Below, one piece after another: positions 63,301 through 64,000 of a stretch of 64,000 nt of DNA (its first letter is position 1; every line of letters starts with the position of its first letter). Position numbers and translations under genes: made by a program. Below the pieces are notes generated by a model. It was not told where the DNA came from. It did no database searches and saw nothing but the letters and a program-made list of their open reading frames with translations. The DNA lies in assembly GCA_036898135.1 (NCBI GenBank), contig CM072522.1:11329530-11393529 (forward strand), read 5' to 3'. Source of the stretch: Oncomelania hupensis. Its lineage: Eukaryota > Mollusca > Gastropoda > Littorinimorpha > Pomatiopsidae.

Positions 63301-63418
63301 CCGTCACCCCCTTTCATTATCAACACTGATGCGTTTACTTTCACAGGCCTGGGTGGATCACTTGATGACCCATGACAACCTGATGGATCAAGAGGCAGTG
63401 TATGGCATTGGCAAGTAA
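24469..63418 (+). CDS. CRAL-TRIO protein with modular exon-array N-terminus (27 exons, spliced span)
   Basis: Exons read by eye join without a stop to 831 codons. Residues 1-586 form an extension made of one long first exon and nineteen small phase-1 exons. Most encode a short module of the type (K-T-P)-G-E-Q-E-x-x-x-L-x-x-E-L-K-x-x-E-G, a Glu-rich amphipathic helix with a K-T-P linker. Residues 587-830 form a CRAL-TRIO unit: an N-terminal helical part (FLLSILQYCDYDQEKAVRLV), the lipid-binding core (TLVLDYENF, then IQTVLLLHHKDIYRM) and the C-terminal ASGN and APELLP ... MEDMGKAWVDHLM blocks. These match the alpha-tocopherol-transfer-protein/clavesin branch in order and spacing. Such proteins carry small hydrophobic ligands between membranes. 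The exon-repeat extension is not a feature of any member I know. Ligand, tissue and isoforms are unknown. The start ATG is at 24477 with a fair Kozak context (GCC before ATG). Confidence 0.8.
24840..25060 (-). mobile_element. SINE S1, degraded copy
   Basis: Weak but collinear similarity to S1 (GCATTTATCAGCTCAAGGAT, AAGGCGCCGGTCGA). It lies in intron 1 of the CRAL-TRIO gene. Confidence 0.45.
25269..25316 (+). CDS. CRAL-TRIO gene, exon 2 (cassette, 48 nt)
   Basis: Residues 103-118: GEQEGQAASEELKELQ, phase 1-1. The acceptor is TTGTTCAG. The donor AAG|GTGGTA runs directly into a (TAC)n microsatellite. Confidence 0.75.
25318..25440. repeat. (TAC)n microsatellite
   Basis: TAC repeats with TGC interruptions start 2 bases after exon 2, so length changes could reach its 5' splice site. 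Confidence 0.95.
25584..25643 (+). CDS. CRAL-TRIO gene, exon 3 (cassette, 60 nt)
   Basis: Residues 119-138: GAEAPADQQAEALAEEVKSL, phase 1-1. The acceptor is TCACTGTTCAG; the donor TTAG|GTAAAT matches the sister cassettes. Confidence 0.78.
   Translation, partial: GRKHPLTNKLRLWQRKSRA
25770..26860. repeat. Dispersed repeat D1 (TCAAGGTCA-rich), copy 1
   Basis: It runs from CATGCATAGCAATGGAAAATC to CATATGGGCTTTGCCCTTCT. The same order of blocks recurs at 44690-45735, 50430-50760 (partial) and 51900-53270. It contains TCAAGGTCA or TGACCTTGA at 26081, 26087 and 26291 and near-matches elsewhere. No protein is encoded and the class is unknown. Confidence 0.75.
26451..26508 (-). mobile_element. TAATG-tailed retroposon, 58-bp copy
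   Basis: Only the last 58 bases of the family (tail plus GTCCAGCGGACTCTTG and CCAAATCAGGACCAG) are present, framed by a perfect 12-bp duplication TATCGTACAGTT (26439-26450 and 26509-26520). It is inserted in dispersed repeat D1. Confidence 0.8.
26885..27779 (+). pseudogene. LINE with GATAG-type tail, copy A (5'-truncated)
   Basis: The frame at 26885-27508 encodes the end of a LINE reverse transcriptase: EISAEKTKMMTNNTNGINTD, KYLGAIVSDNG, LRWYGHVTRASGLAKTILQG and KKRWEDNIRD. It ends in GGATAGGATAGG. A truncated SINE (27553-27702) interrupts the 3' part. Sister copies are at 39672, 43055, 45874 and 63117. The LINE clade is uncertain; RTE-like is a guess from the short tandem tail. Confidence 0.8.
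27553..27702 (+). mobile_element. tRNA-derived SINE S2, truncated, nested in LINE A
   Basis: It is identical in order to 29320-29455 and starts inside the B-box (TTCGAATCCCGG). It is bounded by an 11-bp duplication AAGAAAGGTGG (27542-27552 and 27703-27713) copied from the LINE. Confidence 0.85.
27802..28242 (+). mobile_element. tRNA-derived SINE S3 with (ATT)n tail
   Basis: The head has A-box TGGCGCAGCGGATTAG and B-box GGATTCGATTCCC. The body has the GTACTCCGGTTTCCTC motif common to several invertebrate SINEs. The 3' end GAAAAGCGCGAATATAACATCC passes into a pure ATT tract. Confidence 0.75.
28430..28503. repeat. (ATT)n microsatellite
   Basis: A pure ATT run in intron 3 of the CRAL-TRIO gene. 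Confidence 0.95.
28550..28690 (+). repeat. Orphan copy of the cassette-intron unit, no exon
   Basis: The segment with (GAT)n, TTCAACGCATGTGTGATATT and CATGTTACACTACCATG matches intron pieces at 32500-32590 and 35815-35880. No cassette exon accompanies it. The continuation of the unit (GACTGTAGGATTATGATCG) lies at about 31000, displaced by mobile elements. Confidence 0.65.
29253..29455 (+). mobile_element. tRNA-derived SINE S2, full length
   Basis: The head has A-box TAGCTCAGTTGGTAAGAG and B-box GGTTCGAATCCC. The body ends in AACAACAAC-type tail. An 8-bp duplication TCTACGTC (29245-29252 and 29456-29463) flanks it. It is not a working tRNA gene, because the same body recurs as a truncated copy at 27553. 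Confidence 0.85.
29550..30712. repeat. Solo LTR, copy B (1163 bp, inverted to copy A)
   Basis: It is the reverse complement of 21361-22524, starting TGTGATGATATCC and ending TGATATTACA. It is flanked by a perfect 5-bp duplication CTAGG (29545-29549 and 30713-30717). The two copies share clear identity with scattered differences. Confidence 0.8.
31018..31095. repeat. (GAT)n microsatellite
   Basis: A pure ATG/GAT run after the displaced cassette-intron text at 31000. Confidence 0.95.
31497..31630 (+). mobile_element. Retroposon 3' end with (ATT)n tail
   Basis: GCGCTTTGAACTGATATTG and GTGCTATATAAATATCC lead directly into an ATT tract (31578-31629), then a CA microsatellite (31630-31668). Confidence 0.55.
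31704..32222 (-). pseudogene. LINE reverse-transcriptase C-terminal fragment
   Basis: The minus-strand frame has EYIYLGTIIDNKLNFD, then FDFISWYGGLGEKNT, VLPSGRRFRVPKCSTVRTRS and FVPKSVQLLNK. This is the C-terminal region of a CR1/Rex1-like LINE, whose last block SxIPxAxxLLN is recognisable. It is related to the + strand fragment at 55040-55381. The N-terminal catalytic part is absent. Confidence 0.75.
32271..32336 (+). CDS. CRAL-TRIO gene, exon 4 (cassette, 66 nt)
   Basis: Residues 139-160: GTKTPGEQEVAPLIPEELKQ and QE, then split Gly; phase 1-1. The acceptor GACTGTGCAG is preceded by GAT repeats instead of a pyrimidine tract. Donor GAAG|GTAAAT. Confidence 0.8.
32695..32760 (+). CDS. CRAL-TRIO gene, exon 5 (cassette, 66 nt)
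   Basis: Residues 161-182: a copy of exon 4 with Ile to Val (PLVPEELKQQE). The acceptor TTAATGTGCAG follows a GAT tract. Phase 1-1, donor GAAG|GTAAAT. Confidence 0.8.
32987..33539. mobile_element. MITE-like element between exons 5 and 6
   Basis: The ends GCTACGATCGAAAGAAAGTAT and the complement of ATACTTTCTACCGATCGCAGC form an imperfect inverted repeat. Inside are nested inverted repeats around AAAGTATCCCTTT-type words and a GACGAA...hairpin shared with 12945 and 13383. It sits inside a GAT array of the duplicated intron. Confidence 0.6.
33665..33730 (+). CDS. CRAL-TRIO gene, exon 6 (cassette, 66 nt)
   Basis: Residues 183-204, same protein as exon 4 (PLIPEELKQQE) with silent changes. Acceptor GACTGTGCAG after GAT repeats, phase 1-1. 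Confidence 0.8.
33928..33993 (+). CDS. CRAL-TRIO gene, exon 7 (cassette, 66 nt)
   Basis: Residues 205-226, variant PLVLEELKQQE. Acceptor GACTGTGCAG after GAT repeats; the intron before it is under 200 bases. Phase 1-1. Confidence 0.8.
34110..34175 (+). CDS. CRAL-TRIO gene, exon 8 (cassette, 66 nt)
   Basis: Residues 227-248, variant ELEPLVQEELKQQE. The intron before it is only 116 bases, the shortest in the array. Phase 1-1. Confidence 0.8.
34276..34846 (-). mobile_element. TAATG-family retroposon, copy 3 (antisense)
   Basis: A near full-length reversed copy from TTGCTTTAGGTCCAGCGGAC to CCCCACGGGGGT. Its tail side here is a (GATT)n run (34257-34275) rather than TAATG. It lies in intron 8 of the CRAL-TRIO gene. 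Confidence 0.8.
34847..35493. other. Intron 8 remainder
   Basis: No exon seen. It holds a (GA)n microsatellite at 35092-35143 and otherwise AT-rich unique sequence. Confidence 0.6.
35494..35646 (+). CDS. CRAL-TRIO gene, exon 9 (cassette with 6x KTP minisatellite)
   Basis: Residues 249-299. Six copies of an 18-bp unit encode G-T-K-T-P-T (with S and A variants), then GEQATEALAEALNSEK and split Gly. Phase 1-1. The acceptor is TTTTGGACAG; the donor AAAG|GTACAT is shared with exon 12, its closest sister, along with about 100 bases of intron. Confidence 0.8.
35742..36022. repeat. GAT/ATG microsatellites, intron 9
   Basis: Two GAT tracts (about 35742-35802 and 35898-36022) separated by the conserved cassette-intron text TTCAACGCATGTGCGATATT. 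Confidence 0.95.
36024..36176 (+). pseudogene. LINE C-terminus fragment
   Basis: The frame contains CTHSVELPSPDLEASSI and a short end resembling the L-W-N-x-L-P...S-F-K terminal motif of RTE/CR1-like LINEs, but decayed. Confidence 0.4.
36280..36345 (+). CDS. CRAL-TRIO gene, exon 10 (cassette, 66 nt)
   Basis: Residues 300-321: GTKTPGEQEVEPLVLEELKQ and QE. Acceptor GACTGTGCAG after GAT repeats. The donor GAAG|GTAAAT is followed after six intron bases by an inserted retroposon, and the donor itself is duplicated on the far side at 36917-36928. Confidence 0.78.
36352..36916 (-). mobile_element. TAATG-tailed retroposon, copy 4, at the exon 10 splice donor
   Basis: A full-length antisense copy, tail (CATTA)n first. 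The target-site duplication AGGAAGGTAAAT (36340-36351 and 36917-36928) covers the last six exon bases and first six intron bases of exon 10. Confidence 0.88.
37182..37247 (+). CDS. CRAL-TRIO gene, exon 11 (cassette, 66 nt)
   Basis: Residues 322-343, variant GTKTPGELQVEPLVLQELKQ and QE. Acceptor TACATGTACAG, phase 1-1, donor GAAG|GTAAAT. Confidence 0.78.
37310..37900. repeat. Dispersed repeat D2, copy 3
   Basis: The longest copy of the D2 order (CAAATGTCGGTCTGTTCGTC, CCGTGCCATTATATTTGCTC in part, CAAGGTCGCTGG, GGCTGAACCGATTTTATTG). A TTGAATGGCTTGCCATCTTG ending at 37980-38000 is repeated at 38046. Confidence 0.6.
38532..38774 (+). CDS. CRAL-TRIO gene, exon 12 (cassette with 11x KTP minisatellite)
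   Basis: Residues 344-424. Eleven 18-bp units encode G-T-K-T-P-T with E-S, G-S and A variants near the end, then GEQAIEALAEALKSEK and split Gly. Phase 1-1, donor AAAG|GTACAT. Exon and flanks are a duplicate of exon 9; unit number is the main difference. Confidence 0.8.
38864..38943. repeat. (GAT)n microsatellite
   Basis: A GAT tract in the duplicated intron that follows exon 12, as after exon 9. Confidence 0.95.
39461..39659 (-). pseudogene. RNase H, C-terminal part (LTR element 2)
   Basis: The minus frame has the gypsy RNase H signature of a Y-S-T-M-E-K-E-C-L-V-I-I-W segment followed by K-F-E-L-Y-L. It continues the frame that begins at 41480-41416 on the other side of the LINE. Confidence 0.75.
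39672..41403 (+). mobile_element. LINE with GATAG-type tail, copy B (1.73 kb)
   Basis: A 5'-truncated LINE bounded by a perfect 12-bp duplication GAGTAATTCTTC (39660-39671 and 41404-41415), inserted in the RNase H of LTR element 2. It encodes RT domains from KGKSAGVDNIPAELLQ through to KKRWEDNIREWTG and ends in repeated GGATA. Confidence 0.88.
39677..41403 (+). pseudogene. Reverse transcriptase of LINE copy B, frame-broken
   Basis: Frame 1 (39677-40351) carries the fingers and palm: AGVDNIPAELLQAGG, VITLPKKGN, NYRTISLISHPSKV, AGFRAGRST and FIDFKKAFDRVWHAAL, then a stop. Frame 2 (40358-40807) has GVRQGCILSPTLFN but slips just before the catalytic F-A-D-D; the DDIDGLAGEEQ text continues in another frame (40606-). 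Frame 3 (40885-41403) holds the C-terminal Cys-poor region LRWYDHVTSASGLAKTILQG. At least three breaks make it inactive. Confidence 0.85.
41486..41640. repeat. (AAT)n / (AAG)n microsatellite
   Basis: AAT, AGA and AAT-AAG runs inside LTR element 2 between its RNase H start and RT. Confidence 0.95.
42039..42750 (-). pseudogene. Reverse transcriptase fragment (LTR element 2)
   Basis: Minus frames at 42282-42747 hold the gypsy RT N-terminus (VEHEVHLTRYSR, PFKARESLKKDIDEML, SSYASSVVVVKKRGGSKRV, YIDYRKVNKIT), and 42039-42251 holds a later part (NECLRMPFGMVKSGATL). The frames are shifted relative to each other and the catalytic D-D is not preserved in one frame. Confidence 0.75.
42852..43604 (-). 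repeat. 5' LTR of LTR element 2, interrupted
   Basis: On the minus strand it starts TGTTACGATTAAGACG at 43604 and ends CGTAACA at 42852, so its ends are inverted copies of TGTTACG. A LINE fragment (43055-43344) interrupts it; without it the LTR is about 450 bp. Confidence 0.7.
43055..43344 (-). mobile_element. LINE with GATAG-type tail, copy D (3' end only)
   Basis: It is the antisense of 41130-41400, with tail (CCTAT)n at 43055. An 11-bp duplication TTACGTAACAT (43044-43054 and 43345-43355) flanks it. About 12 bases at its 5' end (43333-43344) do not match the LINE. Confidence 0.8.
44060..44110 (+). CDS. CRAL-TRIO gene, exon 13 (cassette, 51 nt)
   Basis: Residues 425-441: AEQEAVALQAEQLESQE, a module without the K-T-P linker. 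Acceptor CCGAACGTCAG, phase 1-1, donor GAAG|GTAAAT. Confidence 0.72.
44176..44400. repeat. Dispersed repeat D2, copy 4
   Basis: Shared words GGTCGATCGTTCCCTTGAACG, in part, CATCTCAAGACCCACTGAAC, TTAATGGCCAGCCTC and CATGGCCAATCATT. Confidence 0.5.
44690..45735. repeat. Dispersed repeat D1 (TCAAGGTCA-rich), copy 2
   Basis: Collinear with 25770-26860. TGACCTTGA is at 45231, and double AAGGTCAAGGTCA is near 45471-45483. It ends CATATGGGCTTGACTGTTCT at about 45735. Confidence 0.75.
45874..47690 (+). mobile_element. LINE with GATAG-type tail, copy C (1.8 kb)
   Basis: The longest copy. It is flanked by AATAGTAATAAT-type text at 45857-45873 and from 47691, a probable target duplication. It lies in intron 13 of the CRAL-TRIO gene. 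Confidence 0.8.
45887..47561 (+). pseudogene. Reverse transcriptase of LINE copy C, frame-broken
   Basis: The frame 45887-46690 starts upstream of copy B (ENWIEDQFQEIENSLNKYNS, KAYQTVKRLTS), then has GKSAGVDNIPAELLQAGE and VITLPKKGN through FVDFKKAFDRVGHAAL. Later parts (46764-46988, 47006-47200, 47307-47561) are in different frames. The catalytic region again reads VLRMTLMD instead of F-A-D-D because of a slip. The Trp in the usual DRVWH is Gly here. Confidence 0.83.
47901..47969 (+). CDS. CRAL-TRIO gene, exon 14 (cassette, 69 nt)
   Basis: Residues 442-464: ERTKTPDEQELEPLVLEELV and QQE. One codon longer than the 66-nt type and closest to exons 8 and 10. Acceptor CTTCTTGTACAG, donor GAAG|GTAAAT, phase 1-1. 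Confidence 0.78.
48540..48720 (+). mobile_element. SINE S1 fragment, + orientation
   Basis: CCCAGGATTGTGCTCAGTTG and TGCTGCCGTCGGGCGCATAG, in part, match S1 in the opposite orientation to the other copies. The parts are rearranged. Confidence 0.5.
48982..49044 (+). CDS. CRAL-TRIO gene, exon 15 (cassette, 63 nt)
   Basis: Residues 465-485: ETKPPAEPEAKAVAEELHKL and E. A diverged module with P-P in the linker. Acceptor TTATTTTACAG, donor GAAG|GTAAAT, phase 1-1. Confidence 0.78.
49045..49686. other. Intron 15
   Basis: No exon seen. A short tandem run of TGTATGATGTGTGATG lies at about 49605-49675, just before the exon 16 acceptor. Confidence 0.6.
49687..49737 (+). CDS. CRAL-TRIO gene, exon 16 (Cys/His/Lys exon, 51 nt)
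   Basis: Residues 486-502: DSTCCHAYSHDTKKKHH. It has the same phase 1-1 layout and GTAAAT donor as its neighbours but no helical module. Instead it has C-C-H, then H, K-K-K-H-H. It could bind metal or be lipid-modified; this is speculation. Acceptor TTGTTATACAG. Confidence 0.62.
49786..50003. repeat. (GAA)n / (GGAA)n / (GAT)n microsatellite
   Basis: AAG-rich, GGAA and GAT tracts in succession between exons 16 and 17. Confidence 0.95.
50021..50083 (+). CDS. CRAL-TRIO gene, exon 17 (cassette, 63 nt)
   Basis: Residues 503-523: GMEQIPQREIEALSAQLQRL and H. Module with L-x6-L-x2-L spacing. Acceptor TACTATTGTACAG, donor CACG|GTAAGA, phase 1-1. Confidence 0.78.
50146..50320. repeat. (GAT/GAC)n microsatellite
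   Basis: GAC- and GAT-type repeats that end about 15 bases before exon 18. Asp or Ser runs in open frames are artefacts. Confidence 0.95.
50335..50397 (+). CDS. CRAL-TRIO gene, exon 18 (cassette, 63 nt)
   Basis: Residues 524-544: GTKTALEQEVGALAEGFKRL and E. Acceptor TTGTTGTAAAG, with A rather than C/T before the AG. Donor GAAG|GTAAAT, phase 1-1. Confidence 0.78.
50430..50760. repeat. Dispersed repeat D1, copy 3 (partial)
   Basis: Starts GGCATAGCAATGTGAGTATG, contains GTCCGTC runs and TCAAGGTCACAGGGTCAAG at about 50720, then stops. Confidence 0.65.
51073..51135 (+). CDS. CRAL-TRIO gene, exon 19 (cassette, 63 nt)
   Basis: Residues 545-565: GSQTALDEDLRDLAKGLKRL and E. Closest to exon 18, including the same AAAG-type acceptor after a T-run. 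Phase 1-1, donor GAAG|GTAAAT. Confidence 0.78.
51213..51834 (-). mobile_element. TAATG-tailed retroposon, copy 5 (antisense)
   Basis: Full length, tail (CATTA)n first. A perfect 12-bp duplication GGCGTCACGACA (51201-51212 and 51835-51846) flanks it. A G-run has expanded at its 5' end (51806-51830). Confidence 0.88.
51900..53270. repeat. Dispersed repeat D1, copy 4, with SINE S1 inside
   Basis: Collinear with the copies at 25770 and 44690. A poly-A run (51956-51987) and an S1 SINE (52058-52273) interrupt the left part. TCAAGGTCA or TGACCTTGA occurs near 52460, 52466, 52629, 52679 and 52829. Confidence 0.75.
52058..52273 (-). mobile_element. SINE S1 copy
   Basis: Starts at the left with TAATCATTGCTCTTGTATAG, the reversed 3' end of the family. 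It is nearly the same text as 61217-61440. Confidence 0.7.
53282..53515. mobile_element. Short MITE in an ATT microsatellite
   Basis: The left end CAGTGCTTCAGATTGTT pairs with the right end AACAATCTGAAGCACTG. ATT repeats lie on both sides, so the target duplication cannot be told. Confidence 0.65.
53516..53711. repeat. (ATT)n microsatellite
   Basis: ATT run with GGT and GTT interruptions; no gene. Confidence 0.95.
53893..54341. repeat. Long (CTA)n / (CTG)n microsatellite
   Basis: About 450 bases of CTA with CTG blocks, the longest trinucleotide tract in the window. Ala, Thr or Ser runs in open frames are artefacts. The tract resumes at 55949 after an inserted element. Confidence 0.97.
54342..55948. 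mobile_element. DNA transposon with CAGGGCTnGAAATTA ends
   Basis: The left end CAGGGCTAGAAATTAAC pairs with the right end GCTAATTTCGAGCCCTG, with CTA repeats on both sides. The interior has GGGCCC-rich ends, no clear transposase, and a LINE fragment (about 55040-55632). Confidence 0.7.
55040..55632 (+). pseudogene. LINE C-terminal fragment with (TTATC)n tail
   Basis: The frame to 55381 has FSFICWYGSLCVKNKSILDR, then LLPSGRRYQTPRVRTLRMKN and FIPKAVSLLNK plus stop, the same C-terminus as the minus fragment at 31704. The 3' UTR ends in AATAAAG and repeated TTATC. It is inserted in the CAGGGCT-ended transposon. Confidence 0.78.
56038..56100 (+). CDS. CRAL-TRIO gene, exon 20 (last cassette, 63 nt)
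   Basis: Residues 566-586: GRGTTPEQEVQTLAEQLQKL and D. The clearest heptad-like module of the array. Acceptor TGTGTGTGCAG, donor GATG|GTAAAT, phase 1-1. Confidence 0.8.
56166..56505. repeat. Threefold composite repeat (unique 45-mer plus GAT tract)
   Basis: The text GATTTTCAATATCGAGGACG with GACGACTATGATGAT recurs at about 56180, 56284 and 56418, each followed by a GAT tract. The open frame with FNIEDDDDYDD repeats has no splice or start support and is taken as intronic. Confidence 0.85.
56559..56690 (+). CDS. CRAL-TRIO gene, exon 21 (CRAL-TRIO N-terminal helices)
   Basis: Residues 587-630: GLKARTDCKFLLSILQYC then DYDQEKAVRLVKNYYEAQRD. This is the D-x-x-x-L-L-x-x-L-R-x-x-x-F-D-x-x-x-A helical lead-in of CRAL-TRIO proteins, with Leu/Tyr/Cys variants. 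Acceptor TTTGGCCAG, donor CAAG|GTGAAC, phase 1-1. Confidence 0.83.
56866..57110 (-). mobile_element. SINE S1 copy
   Basis: Collinear with 15345-15500 and 21020-21260: TTTTCCAACTCAAGAGCTAC, GGCCGATACAGGATCTAAC and GATCTTTAAAG. Confidence 0.7.
57245..57349 (+). CDS. CRAL-TRIO gene, exon 22
   Basis: Residues 631-665: DIKPSALAHVYQEPLFEVLS then PYQDKQGRYVTYYYPG. This is the start of the lipid-binding domain, where the family has a D-x-x-G-R-x-V segment. Acceptor TTGTAG, donor CCAG|GTAGGT, phase 1-1. Confidence 0.83.
57537..58053 (+). mobile_element. TAATG-tailed retroposon, copy 6 (5'-truncated)
   Basis: It lacks the first 60 or so bases. It is flanked by a 15-bp duplication with one mismatch, GTTC(C/G)CTTTCCCAAA, at 57522-57536 and 58054-58068. 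Confidence 0.85.
58190..58500. repeat. 18-bp minisatellite (TGGACTGTGTGTGAGTGTA)
   Basis: About 17 units with TG-length and GTAT/GGAT variants in intron 22. The Thr/His/Ser frames on the minus strand are artefacts. Confidence 0.93.
58765..58841 (+). CDS. CRAL-TRIO gene, exon 23
   Basis: Residues 666-691: GKVNLTKYSLEDMMKTYIVN then TYATLF. Acceptor GTGTTCAG, phase 1 in and phase 0 out; donor CTTT|GTACGT. Confidence 0.8.
58888..58990. repeat. (GAT)n microsatellite
   Basis: Pure GAT tract 46 bases after exon 23. Confidence 0.95.
59451..59567 (+). CDS. CRAL-TRIO gene, exon 24 (core beta strands)
   Basis: Residues 692-730: LNEDVQERGRTLVLDYENFD, MVKFASIAPCRNQWHVLSH. It aligns with the family's strand that reads G-x-x-x-I-x-D-x-x-G. 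The acceptor TGGGTCCTAACAG is preferred; an in-frame alternative at 59468 (GACGTGCAG) would drop six residues. Donor CAT|GTAAGA. Confidence 0.8.
59739..59858 (+). CDS. CRAL-TRIO gene, exon 25
   Basis: Residues 731-770: NVLPNPIQTVLLLHHKDIYR, MGVSDLLEKTLCPSIYASGN. It corresponds to the P-x-R-x-x-x-I-H-x-x-N strand and the following helix; the ASGN end matches the family's H-G-N. Acceptor TCTTGTGCAG, donor AAT|GTGAGT, phase 0-0. Confidence 0.82.
60054..60319. mobile_element. MITE containing telomere-like repeats
   Basis: The ends GTAGAAACGACGTT and AACGTCGTTTCTAC are inverted copies. CA/TG microsatellites lie outside both. Inside, 60160-60190 reads CCTTAACCCTAACCCTAACC and CCTTAACC. Confidence 0.7.
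60160..60190. repeat. Short interstitial telomere-like repeat
   Basis: About four CCCTAA units with one slipped unit, the TTAGGG-type repeat used at mollusc telomeres, lying within a MITE. Confidence 0.75.
60320..61216. other. Intron 25, low-complexity part
   Basis: CA microsatellites (60325-60395), poly-C/poly-A runs (60646-60692) and G-runs (61046-61085). No exon with a matching phase and family similarity was found. Confidence 0.6.
61217..61530 (-). mobile_element. SINE S1 copy
   Basis: Nearly the same as 52058-52273, and it continues to GTCTTTAAAGTCGGTGCC and the CCTCGGTTTATACGCCCATC block close to the family's head. A poly-T/poly-G tract follows (61601-61660). Confidence 0.7.
61780..62045 (-). 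mobile_element. tRNA-derived SINE heads and S1 fragment
   Basis: On the minus strand TGGCCGAGTGGTCTAATGCG and GGGATCGATCC at 61870-61970 form A- and B-box-like tRNA text, with the CTCCGGGTACTCCGG motif at 61790-61815. A short S1 piece (CGTCAGGATCTTTAAAG) lies at 62010-62035. Confidence 0.6.
62402..62512 (+). CDS. CRAL-TRIO gene, exon 26
   Basis: Residues 771-807: LVEIGDNLKRLQDYIAPELL, PQCYSGQLKVSMEDMGK. It matches the family's L-x-x-x-x-x-x-x-x-L-P-x-E-Y-G-G end, with Cys-Tyr-Ser-Gly in place of the usual E-Y-G-G. Acceptor ACGTTTGCAG, donor AAG|GTTAGT, phase 0-0. Confidence 0.82.
62530..62710. repeat. 36-bp minisatellite
   Basis: Four to five units of ATCTAACTAGCCATCAATCT-type text with CTTATCCATCTAAATAGCC, starting 18 bases after exon 26. 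Confidence 0.9.
63117..63208 (+). mobile_element. LINE with GATAG-type tail, copy E (3' end, 90 bp)
   Basis: GGAAAGATGAAGTACGCTGG and TTAAACGATCCATCTGTGGT match the ends of copies A-C, followed by GGATAGGATAGG. It lies in intron 26 of the CRAL-TRIO gene. Confidence 0.75.
63347..63418 (+). CDS. CRAL-TRIO gene, exon 27 (terminal)
   Basis: Residues 808-830: AWVDHLMTHDNLMDQEAVYG, IGK, then TAA at 63416-63418. It continues the family's M-E-D...W-x-x-x-x-M block. Acceptor TACTTTCACAG, phase 0. No AATAAA is seen in the remaining 580 bases, so the 3' end may lie outside the window. Confidence 0.82.
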   Translation, partial: AWVDHLMTHDNLMDQEAVYGIGK

Positions 63419-63494
63419 CTCCCGCCCAGAGGAACACACATTGAGCCCGCAGACAGTTTCTACTATTTTTTATAACCATTAACTAGAGTGTTGA

Positions 63495-63608
63495 TGGTAT
63501 TGATGAAGCGGTTTACCCAGCACATAAATCCGCCAAGCCCTAGGTAAATCCCTACCCTACCGTCCACAGCTTCGTGAACTTACTAGGTATACTGCTTCAT
63601 CGATACCA
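63495..63608. repeat. Inverted repeat in the 3' UTR region
   Basis: TGGTATTGATGAAGCGGTTTA (63495-63515, first 20 bases shown plus A) pairs with 63588-63608 with three mismatches around a 72-base loop. It could be a small MITE or an RNA hairpin in the 3' UTR of the CRAL-TRIO gene. Confidence 0.6.
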
Positions 63609-64000
63609 CTCCTTGTAGATTTATAACGATATCATCTTTTATATTGCAGCAATTTTGTAAAAACAAACAATCTCTTGTAAGTAACGTTCCAGGATCAGGA
63701 GGAATGTGTGCATGCATGCTGGGCTGTGTTAAAACCTGTCAATTTTGAGTTAAGCTGATCACGCTGTTGATAATGTAACCGACGGGATCCACCATTTTGA
63801 TGAACATTATATTTGCATGTCCTTTTTGCATGCCACCTGTTTCAAGTATTTGTATCCAGTTTTCATCAGAACATAAACATGTTTCACATGATGTTCCTGT
63901 CCTGCATGTATAGCAGGGCAATGGATTGTTTTACTGACTTTGTCAAGTCTTAACGTAACAGCATGTTAAATCAATCAAAACAATCTGCTTATTCAAAATC

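Overview
The window looks like nuclear DNA of a mollusc, most likely a gastropod. The genes are split by GT-AG introns. The protein-coding content includes an ependymin-related secreted protein, a family expanded in molluscs. The rest is dense in tRNA- and 5S-derived SINEs, non-LTR and LTR retrotransposons, MITEs and very long ATT/GAT/TAC microsatellites. No bacterial operon, CRISPR array or rRNA operon is visible. The species assignment is inference.

Layout. (1) 1-5195: a minus-strand Ty3/gypsy-like LTR element whose 3' LTR runs off the left edge. Its pol is internally deleted, gag is frameshifted, and an extra ORF with one C2H2 finger lies just before the 3' LTR. (2) 5550-19037 (+): a complete six-exon gene for an ependymin-related protein, with signal peptide and AATAAA at 19160. 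Its introns hold a TAATG-tailed retroposon, an R2-like LINE remnant, a tandem duplication, several MITEs and SINEs. (3) 19186-24468: intergenic repeats and one 1.16-kb solo LTR. (4) 24469-63418 (+): a 27-exon gene encoding about 830 residues. The last seven exons form a CRAL-TRIO (alpha-tocopherol-transfer-protein-like) lipid-binding domain. The first twenty encode a long N-terminal extension. Exons 2-20 are small exons, all in phase 1-1. Most encode the same short amphipathic module, often preceded by a K-T-P linker, and many are carried on visibly duplicated intron units containing GAT microsatellites. (5) The 63-64 kb end holds the 3' UTR region, with an inverted repeat; no poly(A) signal was found before the window ends.

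The main discovery candidate is the CRAL-TRIO gene. A lipid-transfer domain has acquired a modular N-terminus by repeated exon duplication. Two of these exons were further expanded by an 18-bp coding minisatellite (6 and 11 K-T-P units). One cassette carries a retroposon whose target-site duplication copied the 5' splice site itself. Because every cassette exon is symmetric, skipping or repeating any of them keeps the frame, so isoform and copy-number variation is expected but not shown.

Mobile elements explain almost all other open reading frames. At least four LINE lineages are present: an R2-like one, one with a GATAG-type tail in five copies, one with a TTATC tail, and fragments ending in an RTE/CR1-like C-terminus. 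There are also two LTR elements, two oppositely oriented solo LTRs with 5-bp duplications, and a roughly 570-bp retroposon family of unknown class with a pentanucleotide TAATG tail. A 1.1-kb dispersed repeat with many TCAAGGTCA motifs is also present. All exon boundaries were read by eye from splice signals, frame and family similarity; none was tested against transcripts.
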